Shown: positions 50,573 to 60,441, numbered from the stretch's first letter. The stretch: DNA of 64,000 nt from Roseitalea sp. MMSF_3546 (GCF_030732865.1 NZ_JASHKB010000017.1:16766-80765); one strand, 5' to 3'. Translations and numbers: made by a program. Notes: generated from the sequence alone by a model not told the origin.

Positions 50573-51568
50573 TCACTCGGCCAGGATCGACTGCACGGTG
50601 TCGACGAGCCCGTCCGACCAGGCGGGGAAGGCCTCGTAGACCGGCAGGGTCGCCTCGCGCATGGCGGCCCGGTCGACCTCCTCGACGAAGGTCACGCCCT
50701 CGGCCTCGAGCATGTCGATGAACTCGCCCTGCTTTTCCTGAACCAGGTTGGTCATGAAGTCGCCGGCATCGAGCGCGGAGGTGCGCAGCACGTCCTGCAG
50801 ATCCTCGGGCATGGAAGCGAACAGTTCGTCATTCATGGCAAGGCCGATCCAGGCGTAGAAATGGCCGGTCATGGAGATCGTCTTGGCGCTCTCGTAGAGA
50901 CTTGCGCCGTAGATCGAGCCGAGCGGGGCTTCGGCGGCGTCGACGACACCGGAGGCGAGCGCGCCATAGACCTCGGGCCAGGCGACCTGTTCGCCGCGCG
51001 CGCCCAGCGCCTTGAACGTCTCGATCCACATCACGTTGGGCGGCACGCGGATCGAAAGCCCGTCGAAGTCGTCGACCGTGCGCACCTCCTGGTTGGAGAT
51101 GACGTTGCGGTCGCCGAAGAACCAGTTGAGCGCGAGCAGTTCGAGATTGGTGTCATCGCGCAGCTGGTCGACCAGGCCGGCATACCAGTCCGAATTGACG
51201 ATCTTCTGGAAGTCGCCGGGCTCGTCGAGCAGGTAGGGTCCGTTCAGAATGCCGAAATCGGGCAGGAAGTCGGACAGGTAGCCCGGATCGGCCAGGATGA
51301 TGATCTGCGCGCCCAGATCGACCTGCTCGTACATTTCAAGATTGGTGCCGAGCTGGCCGCCGGCAAAGACCTCGGCCTCGATGCGCCCGTCGCTGCGCTC
51401 CTCGAGGAGCGAGGCGAAATGCTCGAGCGCCTCGTGCACCGGCTCGCTGGCCGAGGTCACGTGCGGGATGCGGAAGGTGTATTCCTGGGCCAACGCCGTG
51501 CCGGCGGTCAGGGTGACGGCGGCGGCAAGGGCCAGGCCGGCCGGCCGGGCGAAACGGGTCGATGTCAT
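50573..51568 (-). CDS. dctP: TRAP transporter substrate-binding protein (DctP family)
   Basis: 331 residues. Signal MTSTRFARPAGLALAAAVTLTAGTALA, mature from QEYTFRIPHVTS. DctP-family features: FAGGQLGTNLEMYEQV, LSIRVPPNVMW with the Arg that binds a carboxylate in TRAP receptors, and ASGVVDAAEAP. Binds a carboxylate-bearing ligand, here probably a sugar acid given the isomerase and dehydrogenase in the operon. GGAGGAGACTGAC precedes the ATG. Confidence 0.9.
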   Translation of the reverse strand: MTSTRFARPAGLALAAAVTLTAGTALAQEYTFRIPHVTSASEPVHEALEHFASLLEERSDGRIEAEVFAGGQLGTNLEMYEQVDLGAQIIILADPGYLSDFLPDFGILNGPYLLDEPGDFQKIVNSDWYAGLVDQLRDDTNLELLALNWFFGDRNVISNQEVRTVDDFDGLSIRVPPNVMWIETFKALGARGEQVAWPEVYGALASGVVDAAEAPLGSIYGASLYESAKTISMTGHFYAWIGLAMNDELFASMPEDLQDVLRTSALDAGDFMTNLVQEKQGEFIDMLEAEGVTFVEEVDRAAMREATLPVYEAFPAWSDGLVDTVQSILAE

Positions 51569-51668
51569 GTCAGTCTCCTCCTCAAGGCGGGCAACGCGAA
51601 AACGCTGCCCCCGTCCTGTCTCAAGAGCCGGGCACATGGTTCGCCCGGATCCCGCGAAAACCTACACG

Positions 51669-51720
51669 TTTTTCACATGCGAAGCAAATTTTCATGTGTA
51701 AAAAGCAAATGCCGTTTGCT
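51669..51720 (-). promoter_or_regulatory. Twin palindromes upstream of the TRAP operon
   Basis: TTTTTCACATG (51669-51679) and CATGTGTAAAAA (51693-51704) form a long AT-rich inverted repeat. AGCAAA-TGCCG-TTTGCT (51704-51720) forms a second. Both lie 100-150 bases upstream of dctP, in the only AT-rich spot of the gap. Likely operators of a GntR- or LacI-type regulator not encoded in the window. Confidence 0.5.
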
Positions 51721-51768
51721 TGTGCGGGCGAACAGCAATGGCGGCAGATTCGGCGGCCGGCGTGCGGC

Positions 51769-52620
51769 TCAGTAGGCGCTGCCGCGCAGGCGCTCGGACC
51801 TTCGGCGCAGGAACTCCAGCGTGACCAGCAGCGCGATGGAGATCAGGATCAGAAGGGTCGCGACGGCCAGGATGGTCGGGTTGATCTGCTCGCGCAGGCC
51901 CGAGAACATCTGGCGCGGAATGGTGCGCTGTTCGGGACCGGCGAGGAACAGCACCAGCACCACTTCGTCGAAGGATGTGACGAAGGCGAACAGCCCGCCG
52001 GAAATGACGCCGGGCCTGATCAGCGGGATGACGATGTCGAAGAAGGCGCGCAGCGGCGAGGCGCCAAGGCCGAGCCCGGCATTGTAGAGCGAGCGGTCGA
52101 AGCCGGCGAGCGTGGCGGTGACGGTGATAATGACGAAGGGCACGCCGAGCGCGGCATGGGCGATGACGAGCCCGGCATAGGTGCCGACAAGGTTGAAGCG
52201 CGTGTAGAAGAAGAACATGCCGGCGGCGATGATGATCAGCGGCACGATCATCGGCGACAACAGGAGCGCGGTGATCAGCCGCCGGAACGGCATGGAGGGC
52301 GAGGACAGGCCGACGGCCGCGATCGTGCCGAGCGTCGTGGCGAGCAGCGCCGCCAGAATGCCGATGATGAAGCTGTTCTGCACCGACAGGATCCAGCGCT
52401 CGTCCTCGATGATGCCGCGGTACCAGCGCAGCGAATAGGCGTCGGGATCGAAGGCCAGCATGCCCTCGGTGAACGAGAAGAACGGCTCGGCGTTGAACGA
52501 CAGCGGGATGATCACCAGGATCGGCAGCATGAGGAAGGCCAGCACCAGATAGGCCGACCATTGCAGCGCGTAATGGCCGACGATGTGAGCGGGGCTGAAC
52601 CAGGCGGGAAGACGCTTCAT
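51769..52620 (-). CDS. Spermidine/putrescine-type ABC permease (PotC-like)
   Basis: 283 residues, six membrane segments, and the EAA-type loop GLGASPLRAFFDIVIPLIRPG near residue 190. Last gene of the potA-potD-potB-potC-like operon, starting 5 bases after the potB stop. Substrate class (polyamine or similar cationic compound) is by family only. Confidence 0.85.
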   Translation of the reverse strand: MKRLPAWFSPAHIVGHYALQWSAYLVLAFLMLPILVIIPLSFNAEPFFSFTEGMLAFDPDAYSLRWYRGIIEDERWILSVQNSFIIGILAALLATTLGTIAAVGLSSPSMPFRRLITALLLSPMIVPLIIIAAGMFFFYTRFNLVGTYAGLVIAHAALGVPFVIITVTATLAGFDRSLYNAGLGLGASPLRAFFDIVIPLIRPGVISGGLFAFVTSFDEVVLVLFLAGPEQRTIPRQMFSGLREQINPTILAVATLLILISIALLVTLEFLRRRSERLRGSAY

Positions 52621-52625
52621 GGACC

Positions 52626-53922
52626 CTATCCCAGCTTGATGTTGCCGGCGCCGACGAACCGGTCATAGAGCCAGTAGAGCGCGACGATCATCGCCAGAAG
52701 CAGCGAGCCGAGCGCGGCGGCCAGCTCCCAGTTGTTGGACTGCTGCATGTGGAAGGCGATGATGTTGGAGATCATCTGCCCGTCCGTGCCGCCGACCAGA
52801 GCCGGCGTGATGTAGTAGCCCACCGAAATGATGAAGACGAGCAGCGCGCCGGCGCTCAGTCCGGGCAGCGTCATCGGCAGGTAGACGCGCAGGAAGGCGC
52901 CCAGCGGCGTGCTGCCCAGCGACATGGCCGCGCGCGTGTAGCTGGGATCGATGCCGCGCATCACCGAATACAGCGGCAGAACCATGAAGGGCAGCAGGAT
53001 GTGCGTCATCGCCAGGATGGTGGCAAAGCGCGTATAGAGCATTTCGAAGGGCTCATCGATGACGCCGATGGCCATCAGGGTGGAATTGATCACCCCGTTC
53101 GTCTGCAACAGCGCGATCCAGGAGGTCGTGCGCACCAGAAGCGAGGTCCAGAACGGCAGCAGCACGAAGATCATCATCAGATTGGCCGCCGAAGTCGAAA
53201 CGCTGGCCATGTAATATGCCAGCGGATAGCCAAGCAGCAGCGTGAGCACCGTGATGATCAGCGCCATCTGCAGGGTACGCAGGTAAAGGTCGATATAGAT
53301 GCGCGCGCCCTCGCGGCGCTGGATGCTGCCGTCCTCGGTCATCTCCAGATCGAGCGCGGTCAAATAGTAGGAGGGCGTGTAGATCGCGCCGGCATCGTCG
53401 ATCGCCTTCCAGATGCCGACCTCGCCCCAACGTTCGTTCGCCTCGATCAGCATCTGCGCGCCGCGAGCGGCGAGTTCGGCATCGTCGGCCCGCCGCACGG
53501 GCCGTCGACTTGACGACGCTGGACGTGCCCGGAATCTGCCGGTTGATCTCCTCGGCCAGACGACCGGACAGGCGGTCATTGGCAAGGCGCTTGAGATCGA
53601 CGGCGAACTGGTTGCGCGCCGCCTCGGGCGGCAGTTGCTCGCGGTCCCAGGCCTCGAGCGCGGCGAGGGTGTCGGGCACCAGATTGGCGACGACGGGGTT
53701 GTGGACGCTGCGGAACAGCATGGTGCCGATCGGCGCGACGAAGGCAAAGGTCAGAAAGACCAGCAGCGGGGCGACGAACAGGAAGGCGGCCAGCCTGCGC
53801 CGGCGGGTCTCGCGGCGGGCCAGTTCGACATCGGTGCGCGACAGGCGGCTGTCGATGGACCTGGCGCGCGGCACGACGCCCCCGGGCCGGGCCAGTTCGC
53901 GATCGGCAGGCATGTCGGACAT
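52626..53922 (-). pseudogene. Spermidine/putrescine-type ABC permease (PotB-like) with a one-base frameshift
   Basis: Frame 1 from ATG 53922 gives the N-terminus, one helix (AAFLFVAPLLVFLTFAFVAPIG), and a periplasmic insert of about 150 residues through IPGTSSVVKSTAR. The rest, DDAELAARGAQMLIEANERWG and five helices with the GSTPLGAFLRVYLPMTLPG coupling loop, is in a second frame ending at 52626. One extra C in the CCC run at 53489-53491 (plus strand) explains it; removal gives about 431 residues. The large insert is found in some PotB relatives. Either a natural mutation or an assembly error. Confidence 0.82.
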
Positions 53923-53951
53923 GGCTCGTTCCTGTCGCCTATCGGGGATGG

Positions 53952-53978
53952 CCCGCGCGCCGGAGGGCGGCGCGCGGG
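53952..53978 (-). terminator. Hairpin between PotD-like and PotB-like genes
   Basis: Perfect 11-bp arms CCCGCGCGCCG / CGGCGCGCGGG with a GAGGG loop, 15 bases after the binding-protein stop. No U-run. Confidence 0.6.
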
Positions 53979-53993
53979 ATCTTGGGTGTCAGG

Positions 53994-55052
53994 TCAGTTC
54001 AGCAGCCATTCGTTGAACCGCTCACCGAGCGACTCGCCGAAATCGGCCCAGAAGATCCCGTCCGCCTTGATGCCCTTGTCGAGATGGGCGGTCGGCAGGT
54101 TATCCTTGATGCCGGGATCGAGATATTGCTGCGCGGACACTCGCGTGGGGCCGTAGGCAACGTCCTGCATGCCGGCCAGCGGCTTGGACTGGGTGGCGAA
54201 CTTGATGAAGTCCATGGCCAGTTCGGGCTGGTCGGTGCCCTCCATGATCGCCCACACGTCAAGGTCGTAGACATGGCTGTCCCAGACGATCCGGAACGGG
54301 GCGCCATCGTCCTCGATCGCCGCGAAGATGCGACCATTGGCCGACTGCACCATCTGCGCACCGCCATCGTTGAGAAGCTGCGGCGCCTGGCTCCAGCTGT
54401 CGAACCAGACGATGTCGTCCTTGATCGTGTCGAGCTTGGCGAAGGCGCGGTCCTGGCCCTCTTGGGTCGCCAACACCTCATAGACCTGATCGGGGTCGAC
54501 GCCATCGGCCAACAACGCCCATTCCAGGTTCACCTGAGGCCGCTTGCGCAGGGCGCGCTTGCCAGGGAAGTCGGCGGTGTTGAAGAAATCCTCGATGGTC
54601 TCGGGCTGGGGACCCTCGTTCTCCTCGTTGACCGCGAAGATGATCGTCCAGACGATGTTGCCGACACCGCATTCATTGGCGAGCGCGTCGGGAATGAAGT
54701 CCTCGCTGGCCGGCGTGCCGTCATCGCCCGGCGGCAGGAGCGATTGGTCGATGACCTGCACATAGCCTTCCGAGCAGGCCCGCTCGAGGTCGATCACCTC
54801 GATATCGACCACATCCCACTGGACGTTGCCGGCCTCGACCTGTGCCTTCATCTCGGCGACGCCGCCGCCATAGTCCTCGAACAGGAACTCGTTGCCGGTC
54901 GCCTCGGCCCACGGGTCGAGCATGTGCTCCTTCTGCGCGGCGCCATAGGCGCCTCCGAAGGAGACGATGGTCAGCGGCTCGGCCGCCGCCGGCAGCACCG
55001 CGGTCGCGGCAAGGGCCGCCGATGCGGCCAGCAATGTGGGTAGTCGTTTCAT
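53994..55052 (-). CDS. Spermidine/putrescine-type ABC substrate-binding protein (PotD-like)
   Basis: 352 residues. Signal MKRLPTLLAASAALAATAVLPAAA, mature from EPLTIVSFGGAYGAAQKEHM, the group-1/PotD N-terminal pattern. Further family segments: WDVVDIEVIDLERACSEGYV and FWADFGESLGERFNEWL near the end. It lies 66 bases downstream of the ATPase gene and upstream of a hairpin and the permeases. Confidence 0.88.
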   Translation of the reverse strand: MKRLPTLLAASAALAATAVLPAAAEPLTIVSFGGAYGAAQKEHMLDPWAEATGNEFLFEDYGGGVAEMKAQVEAGNVQWDVVDIEVIDLERACSEGYVQVIDQSLLPPGDDGTPASEDFIPDALANECGVGNIVWTIIFAVNEENEGPQPETIEDFFNTADFPGKRALRKRPQVNLEWALLADGVDPDQVYEVLATQEGQDRAFAKLDTIKDDIVWFDSWSQAPQLLNDGGAQMVQSANGRIFAAIEDDGAPFRIVWDSHVYDLDVWAIMEGTDQPELAMDFIKFATQSKPLAGMQDVAYGPTRVSAQQYLDPGIKDNLPTAHLDKGIKADGIFWADFGESLGERFNEWLLN

Positions 55053-55117
55053 AGGCACTCTCCCTGTTGTTGCGGGCCAAGGGGCCGACGCCCCGCGCCC
55101 TTTCATGCCCCGCGCCC

Positions 55118-56209
55118 CTAGGCGGGAAACGCGATGCAATCCTTGGTCAGCCAGACAAGCGATCCCTCATCGCCTTCGGTGAAATCGGGTGCGGCAAGAT
55201 CGTTGAGGACCTTGATGGTGATCTCGGCGCCGCCCTCGAAGCGGAAATAGTAGCGGATGAAGTCGCCGACGTAATGGTGGGTGACATGGGCGGCGGTCAC
55301 CGCATTGTCATAGGCGTGGCTCGTTGGCTGAATGAACAGCTTTTCGGGCCGCACCGAAATGATGCAGTCGCGCCCCGGCTCGAGCCTCTCGCCGGCAATG
55401 GCGGTGATGACCGCCCCGCCCGGACCGGCGATCTTCGCATGGCCGTTGTCCATGGCCTCGACCTTGCCGGGGATAAAGTTGTTCTCGCCGATGAATTCGG
55501 CCACGAAGGCGTTGGCCGGCTGCTCGTAGAGCGCGGCCGGGTCGGCGCATTGCTGCACGACGCCGTCATTGAACACGGCGATGCGCGTCGACATCGAAAG
55601 CGCCTCGGTCTGATCGTGGGTGACGTAGATCACGGTGAAGCCGAGTTGCTCGTGCAGGCGCGTGATCTCGTATTGCATCTGCTCGCGCAGCTTCTTGTCG
55701 AGCGCGCCCAGCGGCTCGTCCATCAGGATCAGCGTCGGCTCGAAGATCAGCGCCCGGGCGAGCGCGACGCGCTGGCGCTGGCCGCCCGAAAGCTGGGCTG
55801 GAAAGCGGCCGCCATAATCGTCGAGCTCGACCAGGCGCAGATATTCCTGCACGCGCTCCCTGATCTGCGCCTTGGACATGGAGCGCACCTGCAACGGATA
55901 GGCCAGGTTCTCGGCGATCGTCATGTGCGGGAACAGGGCATAGTTCTGGAAGACCATGCCGATATTACGCTTGTAGGGCGCGGTGCGGTTGATCGACTGG
56001 CCGGACAGCAGGATGTCGCCGCTGGTGACGCTCTCGAAGCCGGCCAGCATCATCAGCACCGTGCTCTTGCCCGAGCCCGACGGCCCCAAAAGCGTGATGA
56101 ACTCGCCCTTCTGAACGTCGAGGCTGAAGTCCTTCACCACGAGCGTCTTCTGGTCGTAGCTCTTGCGAACTGCATCGAAACGCAAAAACGCGCCCGCCGT
56201 ACCCGACAT
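55118..56209 (-). CDS. Spermidine/putrescine-type ABC ATP-binding protein (PotA-like)
   Basis: 363 residues. Walker [11 protein letters not shown]-loop [10 protein letters not shown], signature LSGGQRQR, Walker [13 protein letters not shown], switch His in VTHDQTEAL, and a C-terminal TOBE domain (about 285-360: [11 protein letters not shown]). First gene of the operon; ATG has GGGAGG upstream. ATPase-first order is common in PotABCD-type operons. Confidence 0.9.
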   Translation of the reverse strand: MSGTAGAFLRFDAVRKSYDQKTLVVKDFSLDVQKGEFITLLGPSGSGKSTVLMMLAGFESVTSGDILLSGQSINRTAPYKRNIGMVFQNYALFPHMTIAENLAYPLQVRSMSKAQIRERVQEYLRLVELDDYGGRFPAQLSGGQRQRVALARALIFEPTLILMDEPLGALDKKLREQMQYEITRLHEQLGFTVIYVTHDQTEALSMSTRIAVFNDGVVQQCADPAALYEQPANAFVAEFIGENNFIPGKVEAMDNGHAKIAGPGGAVITAIAGERLEPGRDCIISVRPEKLFIQPTSHAYDNAVTAAHVTHHYVGDFIRYYFRFEGGAEITIKVLNDLAAPDFTEGDEGSLVWLTKDCIAFPA

Positions 56210-56460
56210 ACTGCCTCCCCAAACACGCGCAGCCTGCGCCTTGCGAAACGGGCGGGCTGTCCACTTGCCGCCATTGGCGGCACCGCCGCGAACACCGTAT
56301 TGAATCTCTAGCGCCGCGTGCAAGACGAAAGATCAATCATCGTGCACAGGCCGCAGGCAGATCCCCTGCCCTTTTCGCCGGCAAGGCCGAAAGCTGGCAA
56401 ATCGAATCAGGCAAGTTGCCGAAGGCGCTGATACGCCAGCGCTTTATCGCGCAAGCCCGT

Positions 56461-57135
56461 TCAGCGGCGGCGGCGATAGACGGCGACGATCTCGTCGACG
56501 ACGCGCTCCTGGAGCGCCTTCTGGTTGACGATGTTCCAGTGACTGGCAGCCCCCAGTTCGGGCAGGTTCCGGATGTCGACATTGACGATCTGCCCGTCAA
56601 AGCCGCGCCCGGGGCGGTACCGGCCGGGGTCGTCGCGGTCGCCGGAGGCCTTGTAGTTGACGAACCTGTCGACGCCGGCGGGCACCCGGATCGCGCCGAG
56701 CGGATCGAAGACGATGGCCAGGTCGACACCGATGCCGTCATCGGTCAGCTCGCGCACCATGGCGTGGACCGTGCCCGCGCCCAGCGAATGGCCGGCCAGG
56801 ACGACCGGGCCGTCATAACCGGCCGCATGGGCCTTGCGGATCTCCTCGAGGCTGGCGTCCCGTGCCGACCAGCTCAGCGCCCTGGCCGGCACGCCGCGCG
56901 CGGCCAGCGCCTCGACCATTTCGTTGATGCCGGTCGAAAAGGCGCCGTTGAAGCCGCCGCGGAACAGGTAGATCTGCGGCCGGTCGCGCAGCGCGACCGA
57001 ACGGGTGCCGGCGGCGGAGGCGGCATAGCCGCTGCCCAGTTCGCCCTCGCCGCCATCGGCGGTGCACGCGGCGGCGAACAGTGCGAGCGTCACAACGGCC
57101 AGCAGCCTGCGGGCGAGATTGGCGACGGCGCCCAT
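56461..57135 (-). CDS. Predicted lipoprotein with alpha/beta-hydrolase-like GHSLG motif, 224 aa
   Basis: Lipobox LFAAAC after a hydrophobic stretch; the mature protein continues TADGGEGELGSGYAAS and then IYLFRGGFNGAFSTGINEM. The Ser of LAGHSLGAG is the nucleophile-elbow equivalent; LAIVFDPLGAI may supply the acid and SHWNIVNQ the His. Small serine-esterase/lipase-like protein anchored in the envelope. Divergent from the flavin monooxygenase. Substrate unknown. Confidence 0.65.
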   Translation of the reverse strand: MGAVANLARRLLAVVTLALFAAACTADGGEGELGSGYAASAAGTRSVALRDRPQIYLFRGGFNGAFSTGINEMVEALAARGVPARALSWSARDASLEEIRKAHAAGYDGPVVLAGHSLGAGTVHAMVRELTDDGIGVDLAIVFDPLGAIRVPAGVDRFVNYKASGDRDDPGRYRPGRGFDGQIVNVDIRNLPELGAASHWNIVNQKALQERVVDEIVAVYRRRR

Positions 57136-57327
57136 TGCGGTCCCCGTGATCGAACGGCCGGCCGGAATCGGCCCGCCCCTTCCGTGCGGCAATTTGCGCC
57201 GCCGGGCGCCAAGGTCAAGGCCGACGCCGCGATCGGGCACGATGGCGGCGCACGAATCGGGCCGGCGTTGTGGCATGGCCACAGTTGACGCGCGGGGGAC
57301 GCCGACCCATAGCTCCGGCATGGGGCG

Positions 57328-58653
57328 ATGAGGCACGAGATGGCAGATGCCAGGCGACATCACAGCACCTGCGTGATCGGCGCGGGCCCGTGCGGGCTGA
57401 CCGCGATCCGCAACCTTCGCGCCCAGGGCATCGACGACATGGTCTGCCACGAGGCGATGGATGCGACCGGCGGGCTGTGGGCGTACAGCGCCGATCCGGG
57501 CCGGCCGAGCGTCTATGACAGCGCCCATATCATCTCGTCCAAGCGGCTTTCCGATTTCCGCGGCTTTCCGATGCCCGAGACCTATCCGGACTTTCCCTCG
57601 CACCGGCAGATCCTTGCCTATTTCCGCGCCTATGCGGAGCGGTTCGACCTGAACCGGCACGTCCGGCTGAACTCGAAGGTGGAGACCGCCGAGCGCCGTC
57701 AGGGCGGCGGCTGGCGGCTGACGGTCAGCGACGCCGACGGCCGGCACGAGGAAACGGCCGACAATCTGGTCGTCGCCGCCGGCCACCACCGCATCGCCTT
57801 CACGCCGGAGCTCGCGGGTCGGTTCGACGGCACCCAGATGCATTCGGCCGATTATCGCTCGGCGGAGGGCTTTGCCGGCAAGCGCGTGCTGGTGGTCGGG
57901 GCCGGCAATTCGGCCTGCGACATCGCCGCGGCGCTGGCGCGCATCGCCGATCATGTCAGCGTGTCGCTGCGCACGCCGCAATACGTCGTGCCCAAGACGG
58001 TGTTCGGCCGGCCGATCGACATCCAGTACCGCAAGCTGCAGAAGCTGCCGCGCGCGATCCGCGATGCGGTGCTGCAGCGCGGGCTGCGCCTCATCGTCGG
58101 CCCCTATGCGCGGTACGGCCTGCCGCAGCCCTCGGCCCATGTGCTGTCGACGCACCCGACGCTGAACACCGACATTCTCGAACAGCTCACCCATGGCAAG
58201 GTGACGGTGCGCCGGGCGACGGTTTCGGCCGAGGGGACGCAGGTGCGCTTTGCCGATGGCGAGACGGCCAGCTTCGATACGATCATCTGGGCGACGGGTT
58301 ACGTCACCCGGTTCGACTTCTTGAAGGACCGCCGGTTCGACTGGTCCGACAGCCTGCGCCTGCCGCTTTACATGAAGATCTTTCCCGTCGAGATGGACGA
58401 CATCTTCTTTGTCGGGCTGATCCAGCCGCTGGGCTGCATCTGGACGCTGGCGGACTACCAGTCCGAGCTCGTCGCCCACGCGATCGCCGGGCGGTGGCGG
58501 CGGCCGGCCGACATGGCGGCGCGACTGACGCGCGAGCACGCGGTCGATGCGGCGCGCTTCCGCAACACGGCGCGCCACGCCGTCGAGGTCGATTTCCACG
58601 ACTATCTCAGATTGATGCGGCAGGAGCTGGGTGGCGTGCGCGCAGCGGCGTGA
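57328..58653 (+). CDS. Flavin-containing monooxygenase (class B)
   Basis: 441 residues. FAD motif GAGPCG at 18-23, the FMO identity motif FDGTQMHSADY at 166-176 (FxGxxxHxxxY), NADPH motif GAGNSA at 191-196 and the late ATGY. Length fits an FMO rather than a Baeyer-Villiger enzyme (over 500). Catalyses O2/NADPH-dependent oxygenation of a soft nucleophile; trimethylamine-like, indole-like or other substrates are possible. Transcribed alone; convergent with the SDR gene 6 bases away. Confidence 0.88.
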   Translation: MRHEMADARRHHSTCVIGAGPCGLTAIRNLRAQGIDDMVCHEAMDATGGLWAYSADPGRPSVYDSAHIISSKRLSDFRGFPMPETYPDFPSHRQILAYFRAYAERFDLNRHVRLNSKVETAERRQGGGWRLTVSDADGRHEETADNLVVAAGHHRIAFTPELAGRFDGTQMHSADYRSAEGFAGKRVLVVGAGNSACDIAAALARIADHVSVSLRTPQYVVPKTVFGRPIDIQYRKLQKLPRAIRDAVLQRGLRLIVGPYARYGLPQPSAHVLSTHPTLNTDILEQLTHGKVTVRRATVSAEGTQVRFADGETASFDTIIWATGYVTRFDFLKDRRFDWSDSLRLPLYMKIFPVEMDDIFFVGLIQPLGCIWTLADYQSELVAHAIAGRWRRPADMAARLTREHAVDAARFRNTARHAVEVDFHDYLRLMRQELGGVRAAA

Positions 58654-58659
58654 AACCGA

Positions 58660-59505
58660 TCAGTCCCCGTCTCCGGCAAAGCGCGGATCGCGCACGCAGG
58701 CATTGAAGTCGATCTTGATCGCCGCGGCGCGCGCATTGACGATCCCGTAAAGGTCGGGCTGGGTGAAGATGTAAAGCCGATTGGCGACCATGCAATCGGC
58801 CACCCATTCGCCGACGATCGCCGGATCGATGCCCTGCTCGACGTTCTCGCCCGCCTGGCGCATGAGCGCGCTGTCGTCCTGCGCTGTCCCGGTCCGGAAC
58901 GAGGGCCGGCGACGCTGCGCGCGGTGGATGCCGGTCCGCACCCAGCCCGGACACAGCACGCTGACGCCGATGCCTTCGGGCTCGAGTTCCTGCCGCAGCG
59001 TTTCGGAATAGCCGACGACGGCGAATTTGGTTGCCGTGTATGGCCCGCCGCCGGGCACGGCCCAGTGCCCGGCGATCGAGGCGGTGTTGACGATGTGGCC
59101 GCCCTCGCCATGGCCGCGGATCAGCGGCACGAAGGTTTCCACGCCATGGACCACGCCCATCAGATTGATGTCGACGATCCAGCGCCAGTCCTCGAGCGGG
59201 ATCTCGCCGGTCCTGCCGTCGAGCGACACGCCGGCATTGTTGACCAGCACGTGAACCTTGCCCAGGCGCGACACCGTTTCATCGGCGGCGGCGCGCATCT
59301 GGACCGGATCGGCGACATCGCAAACGGTGGTCGCCACCGCGATCCCCTGCCCGGCCAGATCGTCGGCCGCGCGTGCCAGCGCATCGGCATCGATATCGGC
59401 GAGCATGACGCGCGCGCCGCGACGGCCGAGGCTGGCGGCGATGGCAAGTCCGATGCCGGCGGCCCCGCCGGTGACGAAGGCCGTCCTGGCGCTGAAATCC
59501 TGCAT
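58660..59505 (-). CDS. Short-chain dehydrogenase/reductase, 281 aa
   Basis: Classical SDR: TGGAAGIG at 12-19 (NAD(P) binding), VLVNNAGVS, Ser143 in NTASIAG and Tyr156/Lys160 in YTATK. Asp at the end of the second strand (LADIDA) suggests NAD preference. A C-terminal extension (residues 190-281) with PALYGIVN-like hydrophobic sequence is longer than average. Sits 4 bases downstream of the ribokinase gene, so it probably belongs to the sugar operon or oxidises a related alcohol. Confidence 0.85.
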   Translation of the reverse strand: MQDFSARTAFVTGGAAGIGLAIAASLGRRGARVMLADIDADALARAADDLAGQGIAVATTVCDVADPVQMRAAADETVSRLGKVHVLVNNAGVSLDGRTGEIPLEDWRWIVDINLMGVVHGVETFVPLIRGHGEGGHIVNTASIAGHWAVPGGGPYTATKFAVVGYSETLRQELEPEGIGVSVLCPGWVRTGIHRAQRRRPSFRTGTAQDDSALMRQAGENVEQGIDPAIVGEWVADCMVANRLYIFTQPDLYGIVNARAAAIKIDFNACVRDPRFAGDGD

Positions 59506-59509
59506 GGCC

Positions 59510-60430
59510 TCAGCGACCGGCCAGCAGCGCGTCGATCTCGCCGCGATCGGGCATGGAGGGCGCGGTGCCCGGCCGGGTTACCGAGATGCCGGCGGCGGCG
59601 CAGCCAAAGCGCACGGCATCGACCGGAGCGCGCCCCTCGGCGAGCGCGACGGCAAAGGCGCCGTTGAACGCATCGCCCGCGCCGGTCGTCTCGCGCACCA
59701 GGCCGGCATCGAAGGCGGGCACGTGCTCGGACTGGCCGGGGCCGTGGATCAACGCACCGTTGGCGCCGAGCGTGATGACGGCGGTGCCGACGCCCTTGGC
59801 AAGGAGCGCATCGGCGGCGGCGCGCGCCTGGTCGAGGGTGACGACCTCGAGCCCGGTCAGTTCGGCGGCCTCGGTCTCGTTGGGCGTCAGATAGTCGCAC
59901 AGCGCGAACATCGCATCATCGAGCGCGGCGGCCGGCGCCGGGTTGAGCACGGTCGCCACCTTGTTCTGCCTGGCGATCTCGAGCGCCCGGTGCGCCGCCG
60001 GCAGGGGCTGTTCGAGCTGTGTGACGAAGACCGAGGCGCCCTCGATATGCGCCCGGCTGGCCTCGATGTCGGCCGCGTCGATTCCGGTCGCCGCGCCGGG
60101 GCAGACGATGATGGCGTTGTCGCCGGTCCGCGCGTCGACGAAGATGTAGGCGGCGCCGGTGTAGCTGTGCGGATCGTGGGTGGCAGCGGCGGTGACGCCG
60201 GCATCGGCCCAGGTCTTCAGCGCCAGTTCGGCGAACGCATCCTCGCCAAGGCGCGTGATGAAGGTGACATCGCCGCCCGCGCGCGCCGCAGCCACGGACT
60301 GGTTGGAGCCCTTGCCGCCGGGGCCGAGCACGAAATCCTCGCCAAGGATCGTCTCGCCCATGCGCGGCTGGCGCGCCGCGCGGTAGGATGTGTCGGCGAC
60401 GAATACGCCCAGGATCGCGATGCTGGCCAC
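59510..60430 (-). CDS. rbsK: Ribokinase (PfkB family)
   Basis: 306 residues from a GTG start with GGAGGG upstream. PfkB signatures: GPGGKGSNQSVAAAR near residue 37 and TTGAGDAFNGAFA near 249, with Asp253 as catalytic base; NPAPA at about 163 is typical of ribokinases. Phosphorylates ribose or a related pentose. Between the mutarotase and SDR genes, 11 bases after the former. Confidence 0.85.
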   Translation of the reverse strand: MASIAILGVFVADTSYRAARQPRMGETILGEDFVLGPGGKGSNQSVAAARAGGDVTFITRLGEDAFAELALKTWADAGVTAAATHDPHSYTGAAYIFVDARTGDNAIIVCPGAATGIDAADIEASRAHIEGASVFVTQLEQPLPAAHRALEIARQNKVATVLNPAPAAALDDAMFALCDYLTPNETEAAELTGLEVVTLDQARAAADALLAKGVGTAVITLGANGALIHGPGQSEHVPAFDAGLVRETTGAGDAFNGAFAVALAEGRAPVDAVRFGCAAAGISVTRPGTAPSMPDRGEIDALLAGR

Positions 60431-60441
60431 GGCACCCTCCG

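Noticed and set aside
53053..53922. Treating the two PotB-like frames as two separate genes
   Set aside because: Each half lacks what the other has, they overlap extensively, and removing one base from a C-run restores a normal-length permease.
56461..58599. Long minus-strand frame continuing past the esterase start
   Set aside because: The upstream part is antisense to the flavin monooxygenase, and the signal peptide with lipobox at 57135 gives a natural start.
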